The position numbers and the translations under genes were made by a program. The notes below the pieces were generated by a model, which ran no database searches, had not been told where the DNA came from, and saw only the letters and a program-made list of their open reading frames with translations. A DNA stretch of 24,019 nt from a virus, in the IMG/VR virus record IMGVR_UViG_3300048838_000564, positions 1 through 24,019 of that record; one strand, written 5' to 3'. This document shows positions 6,945 to 13,179 of the stretch, piece after piece. Numbering within the stretch: the stretch's first letter is position 1; every line of letters begins with the position of its first letter.

Positions 6945-8017
6945 TGACGCCCCATAAGGCCACCAACGGTCGCGGCACCTTGCTGCTCGATCGCATCTTC
7001 GCCGGAGTCGGTCGGATTCGTCGCGCCAGTGGGACCAACAAGGTCCGCGAACGCGATGCCATCAACGCCATGCTGACCGAGCTGTATGAGCAGGGCAAGG
7101 ATCGCCCGGCCTATCACCGGGTGCTCGAGCTGATCGCGAGCGGTGAGCTGAAGCCGTTCGAGGTGTGGAAGGCGTATCGTGCCGGCAGCCTGGATCAGCT
7201 GCGCGACGTCAAGACCTCGGGTGACCTTGAGACGGCGTGGACCTCGTGGCAGGACGGCACCACGAATCGGCAGACCCGTCAGCAGCGAGCGGCCTCCTGG
7301 AAGCGCCTGCTTACCGTGCTACCTGCGCACCCTACCATCGGGGCGCTGCCCGAGGCCTTGCTCGCGATGCGGGAGACGTTCGCCGGGCAGCCGCCGGCGT
7401 TCAACCGGACCAAGGCCGCGGTACAGGCCTTCTGCCGGGATCGCCTTACGAAGCTGCACCCGATCTACCTGGCGTGCCGTGCGGTCGAACCGTTGCCGGA
7501 ATTCCCGGCGGAACGCGAGGCTCCGACCATCCGGCGTGCCATGCTCGCGCGCGCGACGCTCGCGGCCCTCTCCCCGAAGGCGGCCGACATCTGGTGGAGC
7601 ATGTACCTCCTCGGCACCAATCCTGACGAGTTCGACCTCGCCTGGGTGGTGCGGCCGCAGGAGGTCTTCGTCCCTGGGACCAAGCGGCGGGGACGTCGGC
7701 GTCGCGTGCCGCTCCTCGGCACGCTGCATCGTCGTGGCATGGGGTGGACGCAGTACCGTGCGGTGCTCAAGGAAGCCGACCTCGGCCTGCAGCCGAATGA
7801 TGCCCGTCGCGGCTATGAGCACCTCCTCGAGGAGAGTGCGATCCCTGCGACCCGGATCAAGCTGTACATGGGACATCGACTGAACGTCACGGAGCGGTAC
7901 GGCCGTGCGGAGCTCGATGCGTTTCTGGTGGCGGATGCGGACCGGATTCGCGCCCGACTGGCCCAGGAAGAGGCCGCGTTGGTTGCGGAGGCGCGGGGAG
8001 AGATGCGGTTGGCGTAG
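6941..8017 (+). CDS. int: Divergent tyrosine recombinase (phage integrase)
   Basis: This encodes 358 residues from GTG 6941; ATG 6944 is equally possible. The N-terminal half is helical and basic, as arm/core-binding domains are. The C-terminal catalytic domain is recognisable: GTNPDEF (225-231) at box I, GTKRRGRRRRVPL with the active-site Lys at 248, NDARR (286-290) at box II, YMGH (309-312) and the nucleophile Tyr320 in TERYG. The canonical box I Arg appears replaced by Asn227, and the HxxR His by Asn286. Arg289 or Arg290, His312 and Tyr320 remain. The candidate attP follows directly, which supports integrase function. Confidence 0.85.
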   Translation: MMTPHKATNGRGTLLLDRIFAGVGRIRRASGTNKVRERDAINAMLTELYEQGKDRPAYHRVLELIASGELKPFEVWKAYRAGSLDQLRDVKTSGDLETAWTSWQDGTTNRQTRQQRAASWKRLLTVLPAHPTIGALPEALLAMRETFAGQPPAFNRTKAAVQAFCRDRLTKLHPIYLACRAVEPLPEFPAEREAPTIRRAMLARATLAALSPKAADIWWSMYLLGTNPDEFDLAWVVRPQEVFVPGTKRRGRRRRVPLLGTLHRRGMGWTQYRAVLKEADLGLQPNDARRGYEHLLEESAIPATRIKLYMGHRLNVTERYGRAELDAFLVADADRIRARLAQEEAALVAEARGEMRLA

Positions 8018-8037
8018 GGAGCATGCTCGGGAAAAAA

Positions 8038-8060
8038 GTCCCCGAACATGTCCCCGAACA
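8038..8060 (+). repeat. Left pair of att direct repeats
   Basis: GTCCCCGAACA occurs at 8038-8048 and again at 8050-8060, a 12-bp spacing. The same pair recurs at 8245-8267 in the same orientation, about 40-80 bp outside the inverted repeat on each side. A degenerate inverted copy (CATGCTCGGGA, 8022-8032) lies just left and could pair with the first repeat. Paired 10-11 bp repeats flanking a core are typical of integrase arm-type or Xis sites. Binding is inferred. Confidence 0.7.
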
Positions 8061-8075
8061 TTGCTGTAGCGACCC

Positions 8076-8218
8076 GGGTGGAGATCCCGCATTGTCGCGT
8101 CGTACCTAGTGCCCCGAGAAGGACTCGAACCTTCAACCTAGTGATTAAGAGTCACCCGTAGGGGTGGCACTCAGGGCGCACCTCAGGTACAGCGCGGCAT
8201 TGCAGGGCATCTCCACCC
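8076..8218. repeat. Large imperfect inverted repeat around the att core
   Basis: The arm 8076-8107 is matched in inverse orientation by 8185-8218. GGGTGGAGAT (8076-8085) pairs perfectly with 8209-8218 and GTACCT (8102-8107) with 8185-8190. By hand alignment about 28 of 35 columns match. Inside this, the tRNA acceptor strand at 8111-8117 can pair with 8171-8177 (one G-T wobble). All pairs share a centre near 8145, the anticodon loop. The DNA could form a cruciform, or the arms may be inverted protein-binding sites. Confidence 0.65.
8110..8156 (-). other. tRNA-Lys(CTT) 3' half: att core identity segment
   Basis: Read on the minus strand, the segment gives the anticodon arm with loop CTCTTAA (anticodon CTT), a 5-nt variable loop, a T arm GAAGG-TTCGAGT-CCTTC, the 3' acceptor strand TCGGGGC and A73. 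No encoded CCA follows; the next bases read CTA. There is no normal D arm on the 5' side. Phage integrases of this class recombine in tRNA genes and carry the 3' half so that the gene is restored after integration. Confidence 0.8.
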
Positions 8219-8244
8219 ACGCAGGGACCCGGAATACCTCCGAA

Positions 8245-8267
8245 GTCCCCGAACAAGTCCCCGAACA
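8245..8267 (+). repeat. Right pair of att direct repeats
   Basis: GTCCCCGAACA occurs at 8245-8255 and 8257-8267, with the same 12-bp period as the left pair. Both pairs are followed by TTG. The repeat ends 25 bp before the ATG of the small HTH gene at 8292, so a protein bound here could also affect its expression. Confidence 0.7.
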
Positions 8268-8291
8268 TTGGGGCACACCGTGGGGGTGAAG

Positions 8292-8501
8292 ATGGCCAGT
8301 ACGACCACCGAACGCGCAGGCGGGATTCTCAACCTGAGCCCGCGTCAAGTGCGCCGCTATATCGCGGACGGGACCATCACGGTCCTCCGACGAGCCAACG
8401 AGAAGGACCGCAAGCGGCTCGGCTGTCCCGCGAACACCTGGATCCTCGACGGGGACTCGGTCCTCAAGTTGAAGCGCGCGCGGCGCAAGGCGGGCCTGTG
8501 A
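8292..8501 (+). CDS. Small excisionase/MerR-like HTH protein
   Basis: This encodes 69 residues from ATG 8292, with GGGGGTGA just upstream; TTG 8268 and GTG 8280 are weaker in-frame starts. ILNLSPRQVRRYIADGTITV followed by LRR is a MerR/Xis-type helix-turn-helix with wing, and DGDSVLKLKRARR closes it. It is the first gene beyond attP. Together with the HTH gene before int, att is bracketed by two candidate directionality or regulatory factors. It could instead be a control protein for the small-gene array that it heads. Confidence 0.6.
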   Translation: MASTTTERAGGILNLSPRQVRRYIADGTITVLRRANEKDRKRLGCPANTWILDGDSVLKLKRARRKAGL

Positions 8502-8785
8502 GCGCCGCCGAGAAGGACCGCGCCGACCGCGCGGCGATCGAGAACGTCGGGGTGGCCATCGCACGACTCAACGATGCCCTCCGCGACGCGATGGCGCTGA
8601 AGATCCGCGTCGAGTTCGGGGTGGTCTACCCTGACGCCAGCCGTCAGAAGGTCGCCCAGGAATGGCGCCAGCTGTGGTCTGAGGACGGGCTGGCGGCTCG
8701 CTTCACCCGCGAAGAGATCTTCACCGCGCCTGCGCCCACACCTCCGCCGGTCGATGGGGCCCCGAACATCGGGGGTGGCGCGTGA
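8498..8785 (+). CDS. Hypothetical protein
   Basis: This encodes 95 residues from a GTG in a GTGA overlap. The first 70 residues are mixed charged helices (ADRAAIENVGVAIARLNDAL). The tail is Pro/Gly-rich (APAPTPPPVDGAPN) and probably disordered. No family is recognised. It is coupled to both neighbours in the small-gene array. Confidence 0.55.
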   Translation: MSAAEKDRADRAAIENVGVAIARLNDALRDAMALKIRVEFGVVYPDASRQKVAQEWRQLWSEDGLAARFTREEIFTAPAPTPPPVDGAPNIGGGA

Positions 8786-9030
8786 ACCCGAACCCCGAAC
8801 CCTTGAAGGACCTCCTCGGCCTCCGCGCTCCTCGTGCCATGAAGCCGTGGCAGCGGCCCTCGGACCACACCCCTCGCCGGCGCCCGATCGCTGGGTGGAT
8901 GAAGGAGCCGGGGCAGACCAACAAGGCGGCCTGCAAGGTCCATCGCACCGGGGCGAAGCGACTCCGCCGGAAGGCCGACGGCCGCAACTACAAGGTGACG
9001 GTCTGCCCCCGCTGTGAGCGTGCGGCATGA
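8782..9030 (+). CDS. Small basic protein with a Cys/His zinc-type motif
   Basis: This encodes 82 residues from a GTG in a GTGA overlap. It is Lys/Arg/Pro-rich, with CKVH (about 52-55) and a C-terminal CPRC (about 76-79), a C-x2-H ... C-x2-C arrangement that could hold zinc. No family is recognised. A nucleic-acid-binding role is possible from the basic charge but is not shown. Confidence 0.55.
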   Translation: MNPNPEPLKDLLGLRAPRAMKPWQRPSDHTPRRRPIAGWMKEPGQTNKAACKVHRTGAKRLRRKADGRNYKVTVCPRCERAA

Positions 9031-9194
9031 CGCCCCTCGACCTGATCGCCGTGGTGGCGCTGCTTCTGGTCGCGTTCGTCGTGGTCCTCCTCGGGTTGCT
9101 CTTCCTTGGAGGCGTGCGTTCGTATTGGGCCCGGATGGTCGCGGCTGACCAGACCGACCCTGAGCAGGTGGATCAGGCGGTGCCCCATGAGTGA
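9027..9194 (+). CDS. Small single-pass membrane protein
   Basis: This encodes 55 residues from an ATG in an ATGA overlap. Residues 5-30 are one long hydrophobic helix (LDLIAVVALLLVAFVVVLLG), then a short polar, acidic tail (ADQTDPEQVDQAVPHE). No Lys/Arg precedes the helix. It overlaps the next gene by 8 nt. No function is recognised. Membrane proteins of this size in phages include holins and exclusion proteins, but nothing discriminates between them here. Confidence 0.55.
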   Translation: MTPLDLIAVVALLLVAFVVVLLGLLFLGGVRSYWARMVAADQTDPEQVDQAVPHE

Positions 9195-9495
9195 ATACAA
9201 GGCACTGATGGACCAGGCCGTTGCCGCCCTGCAGGAAGTCATGAGGGTGGATGCGCAGCGAATCGCGGCGAGCATCAACCACGTGCACTCCTTCGGCGCG
9301 ATCCTCGACCCCACCGCCTACCGGAATGGGATGAGCAACCTCGACGATCAGCAGGTGATCGCCCAGGCAATCCTCGCCGCCCAGAAGGTCGTGCTCAAGT
9401 CTGATCGGCTGACGGCCATGCTGTCCCTTGCCGACGCGGTCCAGGGGAAAGATCCATGGCCGTGCATCGGAAGCGGGTTGGAACATGGACGCTGA
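9187..9495 (+). CDS. Hypothetical helical protein
   Basis: This encodes 102 residues from ATG 9187, inside the end of the small membrane-protein gene. It is mostly amphipathic helix (YKALMDQAVAALQEVMRVDA; QQVIAQAILAAQKVVLKSDR). No known domain is recognised. It overlaps the next gene by 11 nt. It is possibly an oligomeric accessory protein. Confidence 0.55.
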   Translation: MSEYKALMDQAVAALQEVMRVDAQRIAASINHVHSFGAILDPTAYRNGMSNLDDQQVIAQAILAAQKVVLKSDRLTAMLSLADAVQGKDPWPCIGSGLEHGR

Positions 9496-9748
9496 AACGA
9501 AGCACCTCCGTGTGGTCTGCCTGGGGCCTGACCCCTTGCCTGAAGTGGAGATGATCGACGGCGCGCGCAGTGTCGGCCGTTGGTGCATCACCGAGGAGGG
9601 GCAGATCCTGACCCGCAACACGGCTGCTGATGGTCCGTCGTGGATCGCAGACACAACCGGGATGCCGGTGCAGGCGATCGAGCTACTGCGGGAGATGCAC
9701 GCGGGGTGCGAGCGGGTGCGCGAGTTCAGTCAGGCGGTGACACGATGA
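9485..9748 (+). CDS. Hypothetical protein
   Basis: This encodes 87 residues from ATG 9485. The N-terminal half is beta-rich, with GRWCITEEGQI forming a strand pair like those of small beta-sandwich proteins. The C-terminal half is a helix (QAIELLREMHAGCERVREFS). No family is recognised. It overlaps the J-domain gene by 4 nt. Confidence 0.55.
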   Translation: MDAETKHLRVVCLGPDPLPEVEMIDGARSVGRWCITEEGQILTRNTAADGPSWIADTTGMPVQAIELLREMHAGCERVREFSQAVTR

Positions 9749-10371
9749 TCTGGACCACCCGGCCAATCGGCACCTATCCCGTGCCGGAGACCAGCCCGCG
9801 GGATAGGCGCTCCAGTCCGTTCCGCACGACCTTCTCGGCGGCGATGGGTCTCCTCGAGCGCGAGCTCGGGAAGATTGGCGCGCGCGCAGCCGTGCTCGAG
9901 ATCGACGTGCAGCCATGGGACCTCCGACAGGATGGGCGGCTGCGAGCGAATGCGAGGCCCCAGGGCCCGCGCGTGGTCGTCTCTGCCGAGACCACCCACG
10001 GCCCGATGCAGTGGCCGTGCGACACGTTCCGCCACTTCGAGGCCAACGTCTACGCGATCGCGCTCACCCTGGAGAAGCTGCGGGCGATTGACCGCTACGG
10101 TGTGACCACGCACGGTGAGCAGTACACCGGATGGATCGCGATTCCTGCCGCGACGGGTGGCACGGACCCGGTGGATGAGGCGTGGGCGCTCCTGGTGACC
10201 ACTGCCGAGTGCGACGGTCCGCTGCCCGTGCATGAGCGGACACGCGAGGCTGCCGTGAAGCTCTTCCTGAAGGCAGTCCGGGTCGCCCACCCTGACGCCG
10301 GCGGCACAGCTGATCAGTTCGACGCGATTGTGCGCGCGCGCGACACCCTCCTGGAGAGGCTGACCACATGA
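9745..10371 (+). CDS. J-domain-like protein
   Basis: This encodes 208 residues from an ATG in an ATGA overlap. The C-terminal 45 residues look like the core of a DnaJ domain: helix II (REAAVKLFLKAVRVA), the HPD signature at 182-184 followed by AGG, and helix III (ADQFDAIVRARDTLLE). HPD stimulates DnaK ATPase in J-proteins. The N-terminal 150 residues are a separate alpha/beta region without a recognised match. C-terminal J-like modules occur in other phage proteins. Recruitment of the host Hsp70 is the expected role, perhaps in replication-complex remodelling or assembly. Confidence 0.65.
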   Translation: MIWTTRPIGTYPVPETSPRDRRSSPFRTTFSAAMGLLERELGKIGARAAVLEIDVQPWDLRQDGRLRANARPQGPRVVVSAETTHGPMQWPCDTFRHFEANVYAIALTLEKLRAIDRYGVTTHGEQYTGWIAIPAATGGTDPVDEAWALLVTTAECDGPLPVHERTREAAVKLFLKAVRVAHPDAGGTADQFDAIVRARDTLLERLTT

Positions 10372-10865
10372 CCCGGACCCGCCGCACCCTGCTGGTGCTC
10401 GCCGGCGTGCTCACCCTCGGCATGGGGTGGTGCACCGCCGATCTCTTCGTGCTCCGCCGAGGGATCACCGTGGCAAAGGGTCCCGACGGCGATCCGTACC
10501 GGATCCGCCCCGGCTCCTGGGTGACCCAGGTCACGGGCACCGACGAGACGACGATCGGTCGCACCGTGCACCTGCGGTTCGAGAAGCGGCCGTCAGCCTA
10601 CCTCTATGCGCACGCCTGGCGTCACCTCGAACAGCGTGAGCAGCTCGGCACCCCGTGGTTCGAGCTCCGCTACCTGGTCGACCGCGACTGGGTGCGCGAG
10701 ATCGAGGCCGATGCCCACCGGTACGGCTGCGCGAACCGGGAGCACCCGCACTTCGCCTACATCGTCCGCGTGATGGCCCGCGTCAGCCTCGATCGCACCG
10801 AGGCGCCGCCGGCGGGCTTGTACGCGGCACCCCAGACCATCAGCTGCGAGGACGTGACGCCATGA
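10368..10865 (+). CDS. Membrane-anchored hypothetical protein
   Basis: This encodes 165 residues from an ATG in an ATGA overlap. A basic N-terminus (TRTRR) and hydrophobic segment (about 7-28) form a signal anchor or signal peptide. A Cys at residue 22 lies within GWCTAD, but no proper lipobox is seen. The rest would be exported, mixed alpha/beta, with two further Cys near the end (about 135 and 160) that could pair. No family is recognised. Confidence 0.55.
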   Translation: MTRTRRTLLVLAGVLTLGMGWCTADLFVLRRGITVAKGPDGDPYRIRPGSWVTQVTGTDETTIGRTVHLRFEKRPSAYLYAHAWRHLEQREQLGTPWFELRYLVDRDWVREIEADAHRYGCANREHPHFAYIVRVMARVSLDRTEAPPAGLYAAPQTISCEDVTP

Positions 10866-11542
10866 CCGAGACGACGCAGGGGCCCGTGGTGGTGCGGTAC
10901 GAAGACGGTAGTGGCGACACGCTCGCGCTCTGGCTCAACAGCTACGGCGACCTGATTGGCGGATGGCAGCGCGACAACGTCGAGGGCTACTGCCCGACGA
11001 GGGGCTCGACGTTCCCCGTCCGCGATTACCCGCAAGCACTCGTAAACATCGGCAAGACCGAGGCGGAGGTCCGCGCCGACTTGGCTCGGGCGCAGGCCGA
11101 GCGGGATGCCAAGGCGTTTGACGGGCACTCGTTCACCTACATCCCTCGGGAGGGCGAACCAACGATGGCGTTCCGCGACTTCGACGGGCTCCGCGAGTAC
11201 GCGGCCGACGCTCGGCTCGGCGCACTCGTGCGGCGGTGGCGCGACCACCCGGAGCGGAAGGCGAATGTGTTTCATATCAGCCTGACCAACGCGGACGAGA
11301 TGGAGGACGAACTGACACACCTCGACAGGAAAGCCGCAGTCCGTGCGGAAGCCGCCGCCCGCGCCGCCGAGGAGGGCGAGGTCGGCCCGGATAATGTCCG
11401 GCGCAGGGTCAAGGATGGGAGGGTGGAGTGGCGAGAAAAGATCAATGGGTCATGGGCCGCCTACTCCGATCTCGTCCTCTCGATCAGCACAGCCATCGCC
11501 TCCCTCGCGGCGCGGGCGCAACAGGCAGGGGGTGAAGGGTGA
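10862..11542 (+). CDS. Hypothetical protein
   Basis: This encodes 226 residues from an ATG in an ATGA overlap. The N-terminus is beta-rich (VVVRYEDGSGDTLALWLNSY). The middle is mixed. An Ala/Glu-rich helical stretch (about 155-180) leads to a C-terminal helix (LVLSISTAIASLAARAQQAG). A direct link to a known domain is not seen. It is coupled to the following two-TM gene by GTGA. Confidence 0.55.
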   Translation: MTETTQGPVVVRYEDGSGDTLALWLNSYGDLIGGWQRDNVEGYCPTRGSTFPVRDYPQALVNIGKTEAEVRADLARAQAERDAKAFDGHSFTYIPREGEPTMAFRDFDGLREYAADARLGALVRRWRDHPERKANVFHISLTNADEMEDELTHLDRKAAVRAEAAARAAEEGEVGPDNVRRRVKDGRVEWREKINGSWAAYSDLVLSISTAIASLAARAQQAGGEG

Positions 11543-11718
11543 GACAGGATGAGGTGCGTCCGTTTCTGCGGTTCATCGCCGCTGCGAGCTTCGGGCTCGG
11601 GGCCGGGATGTTGGTGCTGACGGCGATGGTGGAGGTTGGTGCATGGGCGGGGGTGTTTGCGGCTTTTGTGGTCGCTGCATTCACCACCCTCGCGGCGCGG
11701 GCCAAGGGGGGCGAGTGA
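11539..11718 (+). CDS. Two-TM small membrane protein (holin-like shape)
   Basis: This encodes 59 residues from a GTG in a GTGA overlap, ending in TGATG with the next gene. Two hydrophobic helices lie at about 11-31 and 34-53, separated by a short acidic turn (MVEVGAW). The N-terminus is charged and the tail basic (ARAKGGE). Size and topology match class II holins. No endolysin is recognised nearby, so the lysis role is uncertain. Confidence 0.55.
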   Translation: MRQDEVRPFLRFIAAASFGLGAGMLVLTAMVEVGAWAGVFAAFVVAAFTTLAARAKGGE

Positions 11719-12041
11719 TGGAGACGGCGAAGTGCCCCGGCGAGGACTGCTGGTTTTGCACCGGTGAAGCGTGCGCCCGGTGCGACCCAAGGCCGTGCCC
11801 GTGGAACCCTCCCTGCGAGTGCGACACGGCGGAACGGCACCCACTCGCTCTCCCCCCGACCCGTCTCACGGAGGAGCAGGTGCGCGAGCGGTTGGAGGCA
11901 AAGTGGCCTGCCGACTGCTTTGCCACGCTCGCCGGGGACGTGCTCAGCGCCCCTCAGGACAACGGGCTGCTACTCAGGTCCGTCGCCGTCCGCTGGGTAC
12001 ACGATCACTACGAGGAGGTGGGGGACGATGGCACAGAGTGA
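11718..12041 (+). CDS. Cys-rich N-terminus, probable metal-binding protein
   Basis: This encodes 107 residues from an ATG overlapping the previous stop by 1 nt. Eight cysteines fall in the first 35 residues (6, 11, 14, 19, 22, 27, 33, 35), including CWFC and CEC, enough for two zinc sites or a small cluster. The C-terminal half is an ordinary helical domain (LTEEQVRERLEAKWPADCFA). The arrangement is not one I can assign to a family. Confidence 0.55.
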   Translation: METAKCPGEDCWFCTGEACARCDPRPCPWNPPCECDTAERHPLALPPTRLTEEQVRERLEAKWPADCFATLAGDVLSAPQDNGLLLRSVAVRWVHDHYEEVGDDGTE

Positions 12042-12231
12042 GAAGAAGATTCGGCCTCGCAAGATGTTCTGCCCGGAGGAGAACGGATTTCTGTGGGCCG
12101 AGCACGTCAGCGGTACCGCCAAAGAAGCCCGCCGCGCTTGGGTTGGTTCCTCAGTGCGGACGTGGGCGCAATGGCGCAAGGAACGCCCCGGCCTCCGCAT
12201 CGTGAAAGTCGAGGTGCGCCATGTCCCGTGA
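12028..12231 (+). CDS. Small basic hypothetical protein
   Basis: This encodes 67 residues from ATG 12028, overlapping the previous gene by 14 nt; GAGGAGG at 12012-12018 is a strong ribosome site. It is rich in Lys/Arg/Trp (ARRAWVGSSVRTWAQWRKER). One Cys is present. A nucleic-acid-binding role is possible from charge only. Confidence 0.55.
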   Translation: MAQSEKKIRPRKMFCPEENGFLWAEHVSGTAKEARRAWVGSSVRTWAQWRKERPGLRIVKVEVRHVP

Positions 12232-12559
12232 CACGGACGCGCTGGTGCGGGAGTTGGAGGAGGCGGGTTGGCCCGTCAAGGAACAGGTGAGCGAGGCGGT
12301 GCCGCTTCCGTTCGCTGTGCGTGCCGGGGCGCTTGAGTCGGTGGCGCGGAAACTGGCGGCGGGTTCGTCCGACCTCCTCGCGCCGATCCTCGTGCGTCAC
12401 GCCAGCCCGGAGGTGCGGGCGAAGGTGCTGCGGGAGTTGCTGGAGGAAGCGATAGGACACGGTGTGCAGGTGGTGGCGCAGGGTGCTGGCCCGGTCGTGG
12501 TGTTCAGCGGCGACCTGATCGACGCGATCGCCCCCTCCCCGGAGGCCAGCGATGGGTGA
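12221..12559 (+). CDS. Hypothetical helical protein
   Basis: This encodes 112 residues from ATG 12221, overlapping its neighbour by 11 nt. Repeated helices (DALVRELEEAGWPVKEQV; EVRAKVLRELLEEAIGHG) give way to a beta pair (VQVVAQGAGPVVVFSGD). It ends EASDG, encoded by the recurring junction sequence at 12541-12554. No family is recognised. Confidence 0.55.
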   Translation: MSRDTDALVRELEEAGWPVKEQVSEAVPLPFAVRAGALESVARKLAAGSSDLLAPILVRHASPEVRAKVLRELLEEAIGHGVQVVAQGAGPVVVFSGDLIDAIAPSPEASDG

Positions 12560-12797
12560 AATCAACCTGGAGACCATCGGGGAGTTGAGGGTGTCCCAGC
12601 ACCCAATTCAGGGCACGCGCCGCAGCGTCGTCATCCGAGGCGAGAATCGTTGGGGCTGGCCTGCGGTCCGGCTGGAGTTCGGGCCGTGGTGGCATCGGAT
12701 CTGGCTGGTCATCCGCCACGGCGGCAAGCCGCACGCGGTCATCACCGGGGAGCCGTGCGTGCGCTTTCGAGTGGAGGCCAGCGATGCAGACAAGTGA
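12552..12797 (+). CDS. Small beta-rich hypothetical protein
   Basis: This encodes 81 residues from ATG 12552, with GGAGG at 12541-12545. The sequence alternates strands with many Trp/Arg residues (RWGWPAVRLEFGPWWHRIWL), suggesting a compact beta barrel or sheet. It ends EASDADK, from a second copy of the same junction DNA. No family is recognised. Confidence 0.55.
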   Translation: MGEINLETIGELRVSQHPIQGTRRSVVIRGENRWGWPAVRLEFGPWWHRIWLVIRHGGKPHAVITGEPCVRFRVEASDADK

Positions 12798-13179
12798 GCG
12801 GTGCGTTCACCGAGGGTTTGGCGTCGGGATGCCGAACACGCTGTACCTCGGCCTGTTCGGTGAGTACGTCCTGAACGCCTTTGGCGAGGTGCCGTATCTC
12901 GTCGGCTCGGCGCTCTCGTCGCGGACCCCGCGTGACGTGGACGTGCGGCTGATCCTGTCCGATGAGCAGTACGAGGCGTGGGGGTTCGGTGACCCGCGCC
13001 ACCCTCACCAGAACCCGAAATGGGAAGCGACCGTGCTGGCGTTCTCGGCGCTGGGCACTCGGTTGACGGGGCTGCCCATCGACTTCCAGGTACAGGCCGC
13101 CTCGGTTGCCAATCAGGATGATGGCCCGCGCTCAGCGCTGATTCGGATGTCGAGCATCAAGGAGGCCCCCGATGCATGA
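12784..13179 (+). CDS. Nucleotidyltransferase-fold-like protein
   Basis: This encodes 131 residues from ATG 12784, with GGAGG at 12773-12777. The motif order fits a minimal DNA-polymerase-beta-type nucleotidyltransferase: LVGSALSSRTPRDVDVRLIL (39-58) provides the GS pair and Asp51/Asp53, and LPIDFQVQ (97-104) provides the third Asp (100). Members of this fold add nucleotides to proteins, RNA or small molecules. Target and activity here are unknown. The assignment rests on the motif pattern. Confidence 0.6.
   Translation: MQTSERCVHRGFGVGMPNTLYLGLFGEYVLNAFGEVPYLVGSALSSRTPRDVDVRLILSDEQYEAWGFGDPRHPHQNPKWEATVLAFSALGTRLTGLPIDFQVQAASVANQDDGPRSALIRMSSIKEAPDA

Larger units (their letters stand above)
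8018..8291. other. attP: attP region and intergenic gap between int and the next gene
   Basis: No gene fits this 274-nt gap. It contains a tRNA-Lys 3' half, two pairs of an 11-bp direct repeat, a large imperfect inverted repeat centred on the tRNA anticodon loop, and a small hairpin at 8154-8167. Location beside the integrase gene and the tRNA identity make it the attachment site. The arm repeats resemble integrase arm-type sites in layout. Phage genes on both sides indicate attP and not attL or attR. Confidence 0.75.

Noticed and set aside
8022-8050. Rho-independent terminator after int
   Set aside because: CATGCTCGGG can pair with CCCGAACATG (one mismatch), but no T-run follows and the right arm is one of the att direct repeats.
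8110-8177. A complete tRNA-Lys gene on the minus strand
   Set aside because: The 3' half is canonical but only 14 nt separate the acceptor strand from the anticodon stem, with no D arm or conserved GG. Best read as an att identity segment.
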